DNA of 64,000 nt, taken from positions 8,060,001 to 8,124,000 of the forward strand of contig NC_079881.1 of assembly GCF_029227915.1 (NCBI RefSeq), given 5' to 3'. Within the stretch, counting starts at the first letter, position 1. Each line of letters begins with the position of its first letter. A model generated the notes under the pieces. The model made no database searches. It had not been told where the DNA came from and saw only the letters and a program-made list of their open reading frames with translations. The position numbers and the translations under genes were made by a program. Positions 23,401 to 35,400 of the stretch are shown in pieces. This stretch comes from Hydractinia symbiolongicarpus. Taxonomy: Eukaryota > Cnidaria > Hydrozoa > Anthoathecata > Hydractiniidae.

Positions 23401-26400
23401 AAGGGGAGATGCAATGCACACGGGGTACGTTTTTTTATTGCATCTTATTTTAAGGGTTAAGGGCAAGAAAAGACTGGGGAACAACCTTGTGTTATATCAC
23501 AATTTCTTTTTAGTTCACTGCGTTTTGCCAGTTATAAACAGTGCACGTGGTGAATACATAACAGATTGGGAAAAGTTGTACGAAAAATTATACCGTCATA
23601 TGCTTTATGGGCAATTCGTATTAAATATCCATCTGAAAATGGTATTTATATTCCATTCACAGAGAGCAAATGCGACTACAAATGACTGTATGAAAACACG
23701 GATTCCGATTCTGAATAAAAGAACCAACTTCAACCTTAGAACTAAAGAGGGGATTGAATACTAATAAAAAAATAATTATTACAATGCAAACCTTGTTTTC
23801 ATATTTTCAATGGCTTCCTTTTTATCTGGTTTCTCTCTTGGCGATATATAATTTGGAACATCGTCGACTTTGGGAGCTGCGTACCCTTCTTTAGTTGTAA
23901 CCAAATACTTAACTTCGCTTACAATATCCTCTACGTACGACCTTTGCTTTTCCGTGTAAACTTTTTTGACAACCCAGGAGTCTGTAATCCTTGAGTATTG
24001 TTGCTTATAGCAATGCTATCCAGACGATGTTTGTGCGTGGGAGGAGCCAGCTCCAGCATTAAAGTCAAGAACGGCGAGTTGTGACCTAGCAAGCATTCCT
24101 GCGAAGCTAAAGTGTAACCTATTTGGGCAATATTTGTTGTAGAGTGAGTGGTAAACTTTCAAAATTTCCTGTGTGTTTGAGCTCAACGAAGTACTTCAAT
24201 TCATGCAACAAAGACTTTGCCCGAAATACACACATTCAAGAGCTTTGTAAGCAGGCGTTCCTTCCACAAACCATTTTTTTTATCGCTGTTCTGATTTAGA
24301 GAGTTTAGAGGGTTCACATTTGTGATATAATTTGTTGCTTTCCCATTTGTGTTTGTTCTTTCCATGACACAAGAAACTCAGCCATTTCTCCCGTAACTCC
24401 ACCACGTTACCATTACAAGAGACGCGACACCACCAGAATAAATTTATGACAGCTTTTACCCAAGGGAGTAAATCTTTAGCAGTTGTTTTCTTGGCACATT
24501 TGACCAACTTTCTTTTAATGTTTTTCCCCATATGCCATACGTCAAAATGGTGCTTAATATCCTTCCGTTCTTCTCGCAGGTACTTCCGGATTTGAACGTC
24601 CCTGTCAGTTGCAATGCCTTCAATCAACAGTTGATTTTCTAACAAATTCATTAAGAACAACAATCAATCCTTGTTTTTCCATACGCAACGATTTCCCAAC
24701 TTGGCCGACATGAACTACATGAAAGTCAACTATTTCATTTGATTTTGAATTAAGTAGCATGTAAGTTCCGTACTTTGCACTGTAACCTGGTGAGTCACAC
24801 CTCCCATTGCCTGCTAAATTTAGCGCCTCATTGCTTTCTAGGTAAGACTGAAATCACAATTCTTGATGAGTGGAATATATTTTGTGAATCGCTTGGAATA
24901 TGTACTTTTTTGTATTTCGTAAAGGTGGTTTTGGACAAAAAAATGTACTTTTGCGATTTGCATCATTTCTATAACGCATTGGTATATGTTACCGGAAATT
25001 AAAATGGCTAAGGAAAGCAATAAATTTTCCCACGGTCACTTACTCACCAGTGGCTGCGATGACCATTGGTGAGCATGATGATCAATGCACAACAAATGTA
25101 CGATTAGTTGAGTCCCTTTAACTGCAATTTTATTCACTTCAGCTGTCTTAAAACAGGTGAAACTAAATCGTAGAAGAGGTAGAAGACAAGACCAAAAAAC
25201 GATAAAACATGTGTCATTAATGTCCGGGATGTCCGCATTGAAGTCGTTATTATTCTCACTATCTGTCAGATTTTCCAAATTGAACGATTCGTCTTGACTT
25301 TTCTCATTATTACTAATTGCTTCTTCCTAGTATTCTGAAAATTCTTCTATGTCAGAAATTAATACTTCTACAATAGGCGAGAAAGAAAAATCGGTAGTAC
25401 AGCATTGGTCCTTCCTTTTTTTGGTTTTGGAATTTTCACTTTTATTGGAGCAACTTGGATTCCAACCTTTTCATGACTCAAACACAGTGATGATTGACAT
25501 TGAACGTCGCGTGTCTTAGTGCGCTTGACAGCATTGACAGCTTTATCAACGACATTTGTTTTAGTCTGGGTTCCCATTTCTTATTTATTTCAATTAACTA
25601 GAAGATAACCAAACAAAATTCATTTTAAAACAAACCCTCTGTATTGCAAAAACATATAGACACTTATTTTACCTGTCGTTTTTGACGGTCTTTAATTCTT
25701 TTTTCTGTTCTTTTACATTTCTCGGGCTGTTTTGTAAAATTAAACAAGGTCGGAACAGCACCATCTTAATTTCTTCCGCGGTGAAGAACCCATTAGTTTA
25801 ACCTATAAATTTAAAAATAATAGATTTCCATTACCCCCGTCTTACAAAAGCACATGTTCTTGAAGGATTTTTCGATGTTAAAAAAACATTCAGCACTGGG
25901 GGAAAGAAAATGCGAACATGCGAAGAAAATATAATGATTTTTTTTGACATGGTTTTGTTTTGGAAATGGCTGTAATAAATGAAACTGTGTTGAATTTTTC
26001 TAAATACGAGAAAGACAAATGTTTGGCTGTTTTGTGAAACATAGGTAACAAAAAGACTGACTTGTAAATCTCTTTCAAAGCACTCTGGTTCAAAATGTTG
26101 AGAACAAATTTAAAACCCAGAGTCTTTCGGCAAGGTACCACTTCTTTTTATATTGTGTAGCCATTTATTCCGAATCTCTTTATCTTTTTTCACACTAGGA
26201 ATGTGATAAAATACTACCTGGATTTTTCTTTCATTGTTATCTTCGTCTTTTGTCGTAAGCTTTTCATTATCTACCTCCTTATTTTCCTCACTTCCCTTAC
26301 CCTTTTCTGTCTTTTTATTATTGCTAGAGTCTGTTGTAGTAGTTGTAGTTGAGAGTCTGTTGTAAACTTTGTGATGTTTGTGAGTAGACATTGACAATTA

Positions 26401-29400
26401 GATCTAGTAAACCACAAATTTTACCTTTTTAGCTATATTTCTTTTCATTTAGCATGCATCTTCTTATAAACTAATGCCTTATTTTAACTAAGTTTATATG
26501 CAACGTTGAGCAAACTGTATATTATAATATTCTTAGTCATTTTATTGGTATACCAAGAAAAGTTCATTTTTATATAAATTTTAAATGTTATTTCCATAAC
26601 ATCATTCTTCAAGCATGGGCTAAAATTAACCACAAAATCCACATTCACTGAAAACAAATGACAGTTCTCAATTTGCTTTAAGTGAATAGTGAATAACTCT
26701 TTAAGAAAAGTGTTGACAAAGAATGTTGGTCTTAGTGGCAACGTTTTAGTAATATTGATGAGGTAAACCACAATTTCTACCCCTTTATTAGATTTTTTTG
26801 GCGAATTAGAGATTTTTAGTAATAACTGAATCTATGAGTGAAGATGACCTTATTCTTGCCTAAGGCGAGTGTAAAGGAAAAGAATTATTTTTTTTTCGTT
26901 TTTTTTTTCTTCGTGAAATCAGGGCAAAATATACTAAACTTTTTAATTATGAATTTTTTTTTCCAAAATTTCATCTGGATCTCTTTTTATTTTGTTTATT
27001 TATTTTTACTCACTAATAACGCTGTAATGATCTTTGTAACACTCTTTCTGTGTCATATGTGCTTACGTGCATATATTTCCTTCAAATAAAAAACAATTTT
27101 GAGGAAGCGATATTTTTCTCACCTTCCAAAAAGAAAAATATCACGCTTTTAAAAATGGAAGACCTGTCAAGTGTAATTTCAATGCGGCAAGTAGCTGCAT
27201 GTGAGTAAAAACTTTAAAACTCTTTTTCTTAGCGTTTATTTTTTGATAAAATGGTATCCACATCTGAACTTTCTCTTACAAAACTAAATAACGTTTGTGT
27301 AGGAAAGTTGTTTTGAAATAAAGCTAAATAATCTAACTAAAAAGGTTTTTTTTATTTTTTTGTAAAAACATGTTTAAATTTTTTACAGCCGTCTAAGGAG
27401 TATTTGGAAGAATATGAAGTAACAAGAAAACTATAAAAGTTTAAACAAAATAGTAAAAACTCTTTTTAGATACAGTCCAGCCGGGAAGAATAGTAAAAAT
27501 ATTTGGAAAAAAAAATCCAGCCTTTTTAGAAGAAAAACATTTGTTAGGAGAGACTGGGGTAAATTTTGTATACACCTAAACCTCAAACAACTTTAATATT
27601 TTTCCAAAAAAATTGTATCACTAAATTGAGAAAAATAAGAGCTTCCAAAATATCTACATATCAGGTAATAAAAATGTTATTTAGAGGTGATATTTGGATT
27701 ATAAAAATCATGCGCACTCTCCTTTACACTCGCCTTAAATTAAAGGAATCATTAAGATTTGAAAAAAATATTAAAAGTTATTTTGCCTATTTACCTGCAT
27801 ATATAATATTGTTCTAACTGATATGAGATGCTTTGATCCCTCTTCTTTTGGTAAAATATCATAGCTTAGGAGAAATTGACATTGCTTTTTATACAGAGTC
27901 TCTTTAAGCAGTTGACATAAAAATGAAAAGTAAACCACCTTTTTTACCTTTTTACTGAATTTGACCGACCCAATATATTTCTTAACCATTTTCTAGTCCA
28001 ATCACAAGTTTGTGTTCTATTTCGTTGATTTTTTAAAAGTTATATAATAGTCACTTTTGGGCTGTTTTTGCAAACCTCACAAATTTTTGTAACTGATTAT
28101 CACTTTACCTAGCGTGTGCATCTTTTTGCCTGCCACGCAATTGTTAAAGCTGAAAGGGCTCACAGCAGAAAATGTAAACATTCAAAATGGTCTATAAAGT
28201 TTCTTAACTAACTAGTCCTTCTTATGACATCGGAATACCTAGCCTGCTTCTTGCGTCTTTATCTCTCAGGCTCCTAATCATTCTCTTATCATGTCTTTTT
28301 GAATGGTCAAGTTCTTTCTACTTCACTGTCCATTTCTAAGGCATACCATATTTTATACAAGCTCAAAAGAATTAAGCAAAATTTTTGGTACACTATATAA
28401 AAATTTTAAATATGTCATAAGGAACTTTGATATGATAAATATTAATTACAGTGTAGAGCTACTACTTCCAGTTTTTTATAACATGCCATAATGTGTAGTG
28501 TATTTTATTATTTATTATATTTATATTTATTTATTATATTGCACTTTCTGCATAAATTACTTTTGTGTCTTTTTCTTTTAAGGATCATAATTAAACGAAG
28601 AACTGATTTTGAATACAAGTTACAAAAACGAATCATGGATAAAGTTGATATATTGAATTACTTAGAGGTAAAATATAATGAAAGGATGGCTAGTGAAAAC
28701 AATGACCCTGTTTTTCTACATACAAATAACACAATCACAAAATTAACACAAAGAAAATTAACGCCAACTTATAAAAAAAGAATTTTGATAATCGCGATTT
28801 AGCTCAACTGACAATATCACATCATTTAATTATAACTTAGTAATTTTATGCCTCGTTTAGTTCCTGGATTAGGGTAAAAGAAATATTGCTTTATTTTTTA
28901 CAAATGTGAAATTGATGGATAATATAATTTTTTTATTTAATTGGGACAATTAAAGTTCTCAATTTTGTTAGCCTTTTTTGTTATGCTCTTTATCTTCATA
29001 TGCCAGAAGAAGTACACAATCCTTTACAGACTAAGATGCAAAACAATTGCTTGCACTAATAGCTATGCAAGACATTTCAAATTTGATGTTCTTTTCTAGT
29101 ACGAGTTAAAATTGGATTTGCTGCGGAAGAAAAGGTGCAAGGTACGTTTAACGTATGTAAAATTTCATCTTGTTCCTAGATTCTGTTTAAAAAATGTTTC
29201 TTGTAACTTTAGAGATTAAAATTAAAACCTTATTCCACGTCAGCTCTGGCTGTGACAAACAGAATACACACACTCTTCAGGGTAAGTGTTTTGAATTCAA
29301 AATTGAAAATTTTAGTTTCTTTAATTATGTTTTAGTTAATTTAATAAATCCTCTTATACCTAAAAACGAAAATGTTTAATAGACACCCCTCTAAATGGAC

Positions 29401-32400
29401 TTTAAAAAAAATGATTAAACAAAGAGTGAATACCTCTCATAAATCTCTTTTAATTTAATAATGAACTTTCAATGTTTTTACTTAATATGAAAACAAAACC
29501 TTTTATTGCGGTTCCAACAGAATTATGTTTAAATGGAAAACCATCCCTTCAACCTTTTGGATTAAGATGCAGAAGATGATTGTATTGATATTATTCAGAG
29601 GACCTTTAAAAACTAAATCTTGTATAAAAACAAAACTGAGATTTCCTCAAAAGTTAAAAAATTAAACGTCCCAGGCATTTATTTGAGGATCTACGATATG
29701 CTTTTGTTTTCTATCCAATGTAATTTTTTATTCAAAAAAATCTTCTTTTAGAAAGCACTGCTAAAGTTTGGGGTAAATATATAAACTATTTTCATTTTTT
29801 TTTTTTCACCATTGATGATAACAGAACAGTTTATGTTTATACCCGATTCAAATAGACCTTTCTTTCATCTTTTTTTTTCCTGTTTAAATATGAGTTTTCC
29901 AAAATATTTCTCTGTTTTTTAGGATGATTTAAAGTTATGGATGCAATATTTAGATTTTTGCAAGAAAACAGTAAATAATTTTATTAACTTATTTAACTTT
30001 TTGTAGGATTTTTGTACTACACTTTCATTTTAATTGTTAGGAAAGTGTTCGCGCAATGGGATCTGCGCTTGGAAAAATGATTCAAAAACATTCTTCAAAT
30101 CAAGGTATATACATGCAAAGAATCTTAAATGCATGTTTTGTTAATATAATTTTTTTGGTAACTGTTTTTATTGTGTCAAAAAGTTTAGTTATGTTTTAAA
30201 GCTACGCACACATTGATTGATAACTAAAGTTTAACTCAGACCTGATTATTTATTGAAAATGTTTTTGCCATTTTAAGAAAACGAATTTTTAATTTTTAAA
30301 ATCAGTCATGTGAGACTGAAAAAACAACAATTTTTAAAGCATACCCAAAATTTACTCAAATCCTAAGTAAATGTCTTAATGAAATTTGACATTCCTTGTG
30401 ATGAGACTTCATGTTATTTACATACTAGATACAGCCATTTTTTTCTTTTTTGACTTCAGTATAAAACTATTTTTCATCTTTCTCATATTGTTATAGAAGT
30501 GTGGTTACTAGCTGCAAAATTTGAATTAGAAGAAGCAAATAATGTGGAAAATGCAAGGTATGTTTGGCCTAAAATTTACCGTCAACATAGTATAATAGAC
30601 TTCCATTATAACTTATTCTTCAACATTTTTTTAGGTCATTGTTACAGCGTGCATTACGTGTACATAAATTGTCTAAGAAGCTGTGGCATGAAGTAGGAAC
30701 AATTCATAATCTTCTATTTACAATTGTTATTATTTATGCAGGCCAAACTCAGAACTAATTTATGTTAATTTATTAACACTGTTTTATGATTAAAAATAAA
30801 CAGACAAGATATGTATATGTTGCAGGACCCTCATTGATAACAGTAACATTAGGAACTGAAGAGGTTATCCTAGTTAAATGATAGCAATACAATAATAATT
30901 ATAATAATAGTTTCCATATTCTGAAAATTGCACATTGTTTTTTTTATGAGAATTTGCAGTTTGTATAAATTTCCAATTTATACAAATTATCATAAAAAAT
31001 GCGAATCAAAATTTCAATATATTTTCAAAAGAATAAAAACAACAACAACAGCAACGACATCGCGTGCATGCCACAACTTTAATGCACCATGTTTGTTTTT
31101 GCTCATTATTTGAACGGCCCATTTTTTTCTGCAACGTCTGCAACGTAAATTTAAGCAAATAAGTAAATGCAAATTTTGGTTCAGTAGTTCTGCAAAGTAT
31201 TCAACACATAAAAATTTTACTTTCAAATATTCAAATATTGAAGTCATAATCACACAAGGTTTGTTTCAAGGAAATGATATTTTGATTTGCTGTTTGCTCC
31301 AATTTATAACAAAATTGATTCGCAAATTGATGAAATCGGATCGCAAAAATGCCAATGTCAGAAATTTTTGCAAACTATTTTACGTTGTTTCCATCCATGT
31401 ATTTGTTTATTTTTTTAGTCATTTCGTCTTGAACTACTTCATGTTGATAAGGTAAGATTTCCTGTCAGAAATTGTGTGAATTGTGTGTACCTACATACCT
31501 TGTTCCAGGATATTAACAAGGCACAAAATTAATGATCATAAAATTAACACAAAGGAAATTAGCACGAATGCCTATAACAACTATAAACAAGACGTATGAT
31601 ATACGTAAACAACCTCGCGAATAAAGTTTACAAAAAGCTGTGATTTCTGTTACGAAGTTAGACACGACATATTTTGCTATTCGAATAGGCAATAATATTT
31701 GTTATGCAGTACGCAGTTATTTTTCAAAATTGATTTGTGAGATCTTCTTGAACGGAAAATTCCTCGAAATTTCAATTTTCGTTAGATCAGTCTGGAGTAA
31801 ACTGACTGACAGGAAGAAGAAAGACCACACGCTCCACTTAAAATTTTCGAAATTCTGTAATTCAGTAAACCCCCCTCCTCCCTCCCCCCACAAAAAAATA
31901 TTTATAGTGTCGAACTGTGTCGGTAACAAATACCAATTTTGGCCTGAAACATCATTTAGATGGCTTCTAAGTACTTAGAGAGTTTAGGTACGAAGTTTAA
32001 ATCTGTGACGTTGCAATTGACCATTTCGTTAGTTAGGTAGTTACGAGTTGGAAACACATCCTCACAGGCGAGATAGATAAAAAAAAGTAAAAATAGTTAC
32101 CAAGATGAGATTCGAACACACGACTACTCCCGTGCCGGTGCTCAGAGAGGCAAAAATTTCCATTCTTGTAGGACACATTTGCATTTTAATACAAGCTCAC
32201 GAGCTTGTAAAAAGAATGATCTGCTGACACAAATCAGGAAATATATTTATCTTTATTTGAGAATGGGTTCGTTGACAGCCTGTTTCTCTTGTTTTCTTTA
32301 AAACTTTAAAATATCAACTATCCTGCAACCTACCTTAATCAATTAGGTGAGTAAACCATAAATTTTTTTCTTGCATGTGTGTGTGTGTAATAATTTTGTG

Positions 32401-35400
32401 TCTCATTAATTTCCTGGAAAAGGTATTTTTTAAAATATTTTATCTCTGATTTTAAAACACTGACCATGTTCCACTTTTTTCAGATCAAAAAACGAAGAAA
32501 ATTACTTGGAGTTGGTGGAATTGAGCTCAAGGTACTGATTTAGGAATTTTAAGGAACAATTGGTTTATAAAACGATTTCTTTTTTTTTAACAGTAAATTA
32601 AAACGTGAATTTGTGTTAAAAATAGATTTGTATGCTGCCTGATATCTTTTTTTTCGTGAAATTGTCCATGATCTAAGAATTGTTTATTACACTCGTCCGT
32701 TGATGGAAGTCTGTTTACTTTTTTCCAGGTTAGATTTTTTGTGGATAAGTGTTAAAAACTGCAAAGGTTTCTTTGATTTTTTTAGTAAAAAGTTGTCTAA
32801 AAAGTTAAAAATTTGGATATTTTAGGACATTGATGAAAATGAACCAAAAGAATTGGATTCGTTTTTAGCAAATAAAACAGCAAGAATTGTTTTTGAAAAT
32901 GCAATCAAAATTATTCCAGGTAATATTTATTATTATAATCTTAAATGTTCATAATTCTAAAAATTGATCCACTTTCTGAAGGTAATAAAATCAATTCTAT
33001 AAATTCTTATAAGAAATAAATTGATAAGGAAACATTTTTTGTCTATTTGACAAATCTATATCTTTCCATAGATGATTTACGGTTTCGTTTGGATTTCTTG
33101 AATGTGTGTGCACGTTTTGAAGATACAGACGAACTGGAGGAAGGGATATGTCAAAGGTATATAGGTTTTTCTGTAATCTTCCATAATGTGTTAAATCTGC
33201 AAACAAATAAAATCTTGTGCAACAAGGCATTATAATAAATGTTGGGTTGCAACTGGTGAAGACCCCTGCGGTGTTCCCATGTGGTAGGAAACAGTGCTGT
33301 GCCCATGAAATGAAAGAAACAGGAAATGGCTTTCAAAACAATAAAGGTTAAAATATAAAGTAGATGTCAGCCTTCATAGCATTTTATGCAAATTTTCTTA
33401 ATGTCAAGAAAAATCCAAGCTCAATGCAGAGAGTATTTTTTATATGAAAACATGCAATGTAATTGAGATGTAATCAAAATGACTAATTTTGCCTGCTTAG
33501 ATAATTATATCAATGCATGACATAAATAAGGAAGTGACAAATACTTAACAAGGACCGTGCAGATGTTAAATTGAAAGTTATTTGATTGGTCTAAAGCTTG
33601 TATGGTCTATATCTGTATAAGCCATATTCATTTGTGCGGTGCTAAATTAGTTATTAGAATAGAATAGATCTAAAAGTCAACATATAAAAACCTAAAAAGT
33701 AATTCCATGAATAACTCCTGACTTTTAGCGCACTTGCTGATTATCGAGACGAGGAAGAAATTCATGAAGCTATCTCCAAACTACCTCTTATACGGTTAAA
33801 AAAACAACTAGACAGAATTATAAAAGGTAAGGTTTGCTGAAGATTTGAATTAAGCACTGTCTTTTTACGGTCTTAACCATTTAAACCTTGTTATTCCTGA
33901 AGTGCAACGTACTGATGGTATCTTCAACCATAACTGCATGACATTGATGTTGGAGTGTTCCAGAATTTTATATTTTATATATTTATGATGTTATTAAGGA
34001 TACTGATGATGTCATTTTAAAAAGATTTTTTTTGAAAAATGTGTTTGGATTACGTTGTTCCATCATTGTGGCAAGTTTAAACTCGTGAACATTTTAATTT
34101 CATTAGCCATGGGTTCTTTATTCTCCACCAAGACTTACACAAGCGAAGAAGTGTAATAGAGTGAAGTGAGCGATGTATCTCTGTATCAAAAAACCCCTGA
34201 CTATTTAGTTTCGTGAAGTTCATGCACAAAATGCTTTCTCTTAGATGAAGAATGGATAAAATCAGAAGACGACATGAGCAAACGATTTCAACAAGCTGTT
34301 ACAAAACTAAATACTTGTAAGTGAATTTTAGATTCGGACATATCATTTTTCAGTCTTTCTTTTTTTTTTTGGGGGGGGGGAGATTCCTGTAAGTGTTAGA
34401 TTGCCAGATACCGGACGAATTTAATTACGTATGTTAACCCTAGTTTTCATTTTACGTTAAAAATGTTTTTTATGTAGCAAGCATGTGGGAAAAATATTTG
34501 AATGCATTTGGTGAATTGTTGCACGAAAGCACATCTCCACAACAAGCGAAAAGAGTGAGTATGGAATTGTTACTAAACAACTTGTCCATGGTTTCACATA
34601 CTACGTAGTAGAGTGGGTGGGGACATTTAAAAGTTCAGTGGTGCCTAGACAAAGGGGGGAGGGGGGGGGGTTGTTCAAAGCTCTTTGTAACACAAAGTAA
34701 AGTTTAATTTTATTAATGATGGTAAACATATCAGGGGAGGGAGGAGGGGTATTTAGATAACGTTGCCAAGCGTTATAAGAGGTGGTTCGAAATGAATTAT
34801 AGCGTTGTGTAACTTTTTGAATGATTCCTTAGTGAGAATATGAACACCAATTAAAAAGCAATGTGTATCAGCCATTCTGAGTCCAAATACAAATTTACAA
34901 TGTCATTTTAGAGGATAGCTTTAATAAAGAATATATTTGCATCTGCGGAGGAGAACAAACTTGCCACCGAATCAATGTATATTTTTTGGATTGATCTCCT
35001 GGTTGAGCTTGGTGATACATCTGAAGCCATGAAATTTTTGTGTAGAGCCCTTGAAATGTATAAACAAAATGCTTTACTTTGGAAAACCTATCTTCTTTTG
35101 AAAGCTGGCGAGACAGGTAAAATACTGTATTGGTATTATTTGGCTTAAAGAAGCAAAATTACTGGACACATGAAAACTAGAATCTGATCAGTATCCTTTC
35201 TTGCATTGTTCTGTTTTATTTCATTAAATTATGGTAGGGTGAATGTAGATCTTGATATAATTTTTTGGTGATTTTCTAGATCAATGGAGCGAGTTAAAAA
35301 ACGAATTCAAAAAATGCACATCCACATTAAACCAAGTATGATTGATACAACTTTAATATTTGTAATGTTGCCGTATAAAACAAAAGTTTGTCGTAAAGGC

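Larger units (their letters stand above)
20723..28188. mobile_element. ~7.5 kb decayed DNA transposon with THAP-transposase and P2RX7-C-like gene, inside UTP6 intron 1
   Basis: The TIRs align over about 70 bases: TTTGAATGTTTACATTT...AGCCCTT..GCT.TA.CAA.TGC then TGGCAGGCA.AAAGATGC at 20723-20793, inverted at 28118-28188. Weaker similarity continues inward (TTACAAAAAT...TTGTGAGGTTT near 20965-20995 and 28072-28095). The interior has an inverted array of GTGGTTTACTT motifs near both ends and two convergent pseudogenes. The 8-mer TAGTCCTT occurs near both outer ends (about 20718 and 28216), but it does not abut the right TIR, so it is only a candidate target duplication. The insertion splits an older LINE relic (20548-20722 and 28225-28350). 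Multiple stops and frameshifts show long decay. I recall THAP-plus-DDE transposases from Kolobok-like elements but cannot place this family firmly. Confidence 0.75.

Noticed and set aside
31640-31978. 112-residue ORF in UTP6 intron 10
   Set aside because: No domain or conserved pattern; inside an intron and next to a SINE-like fragment.
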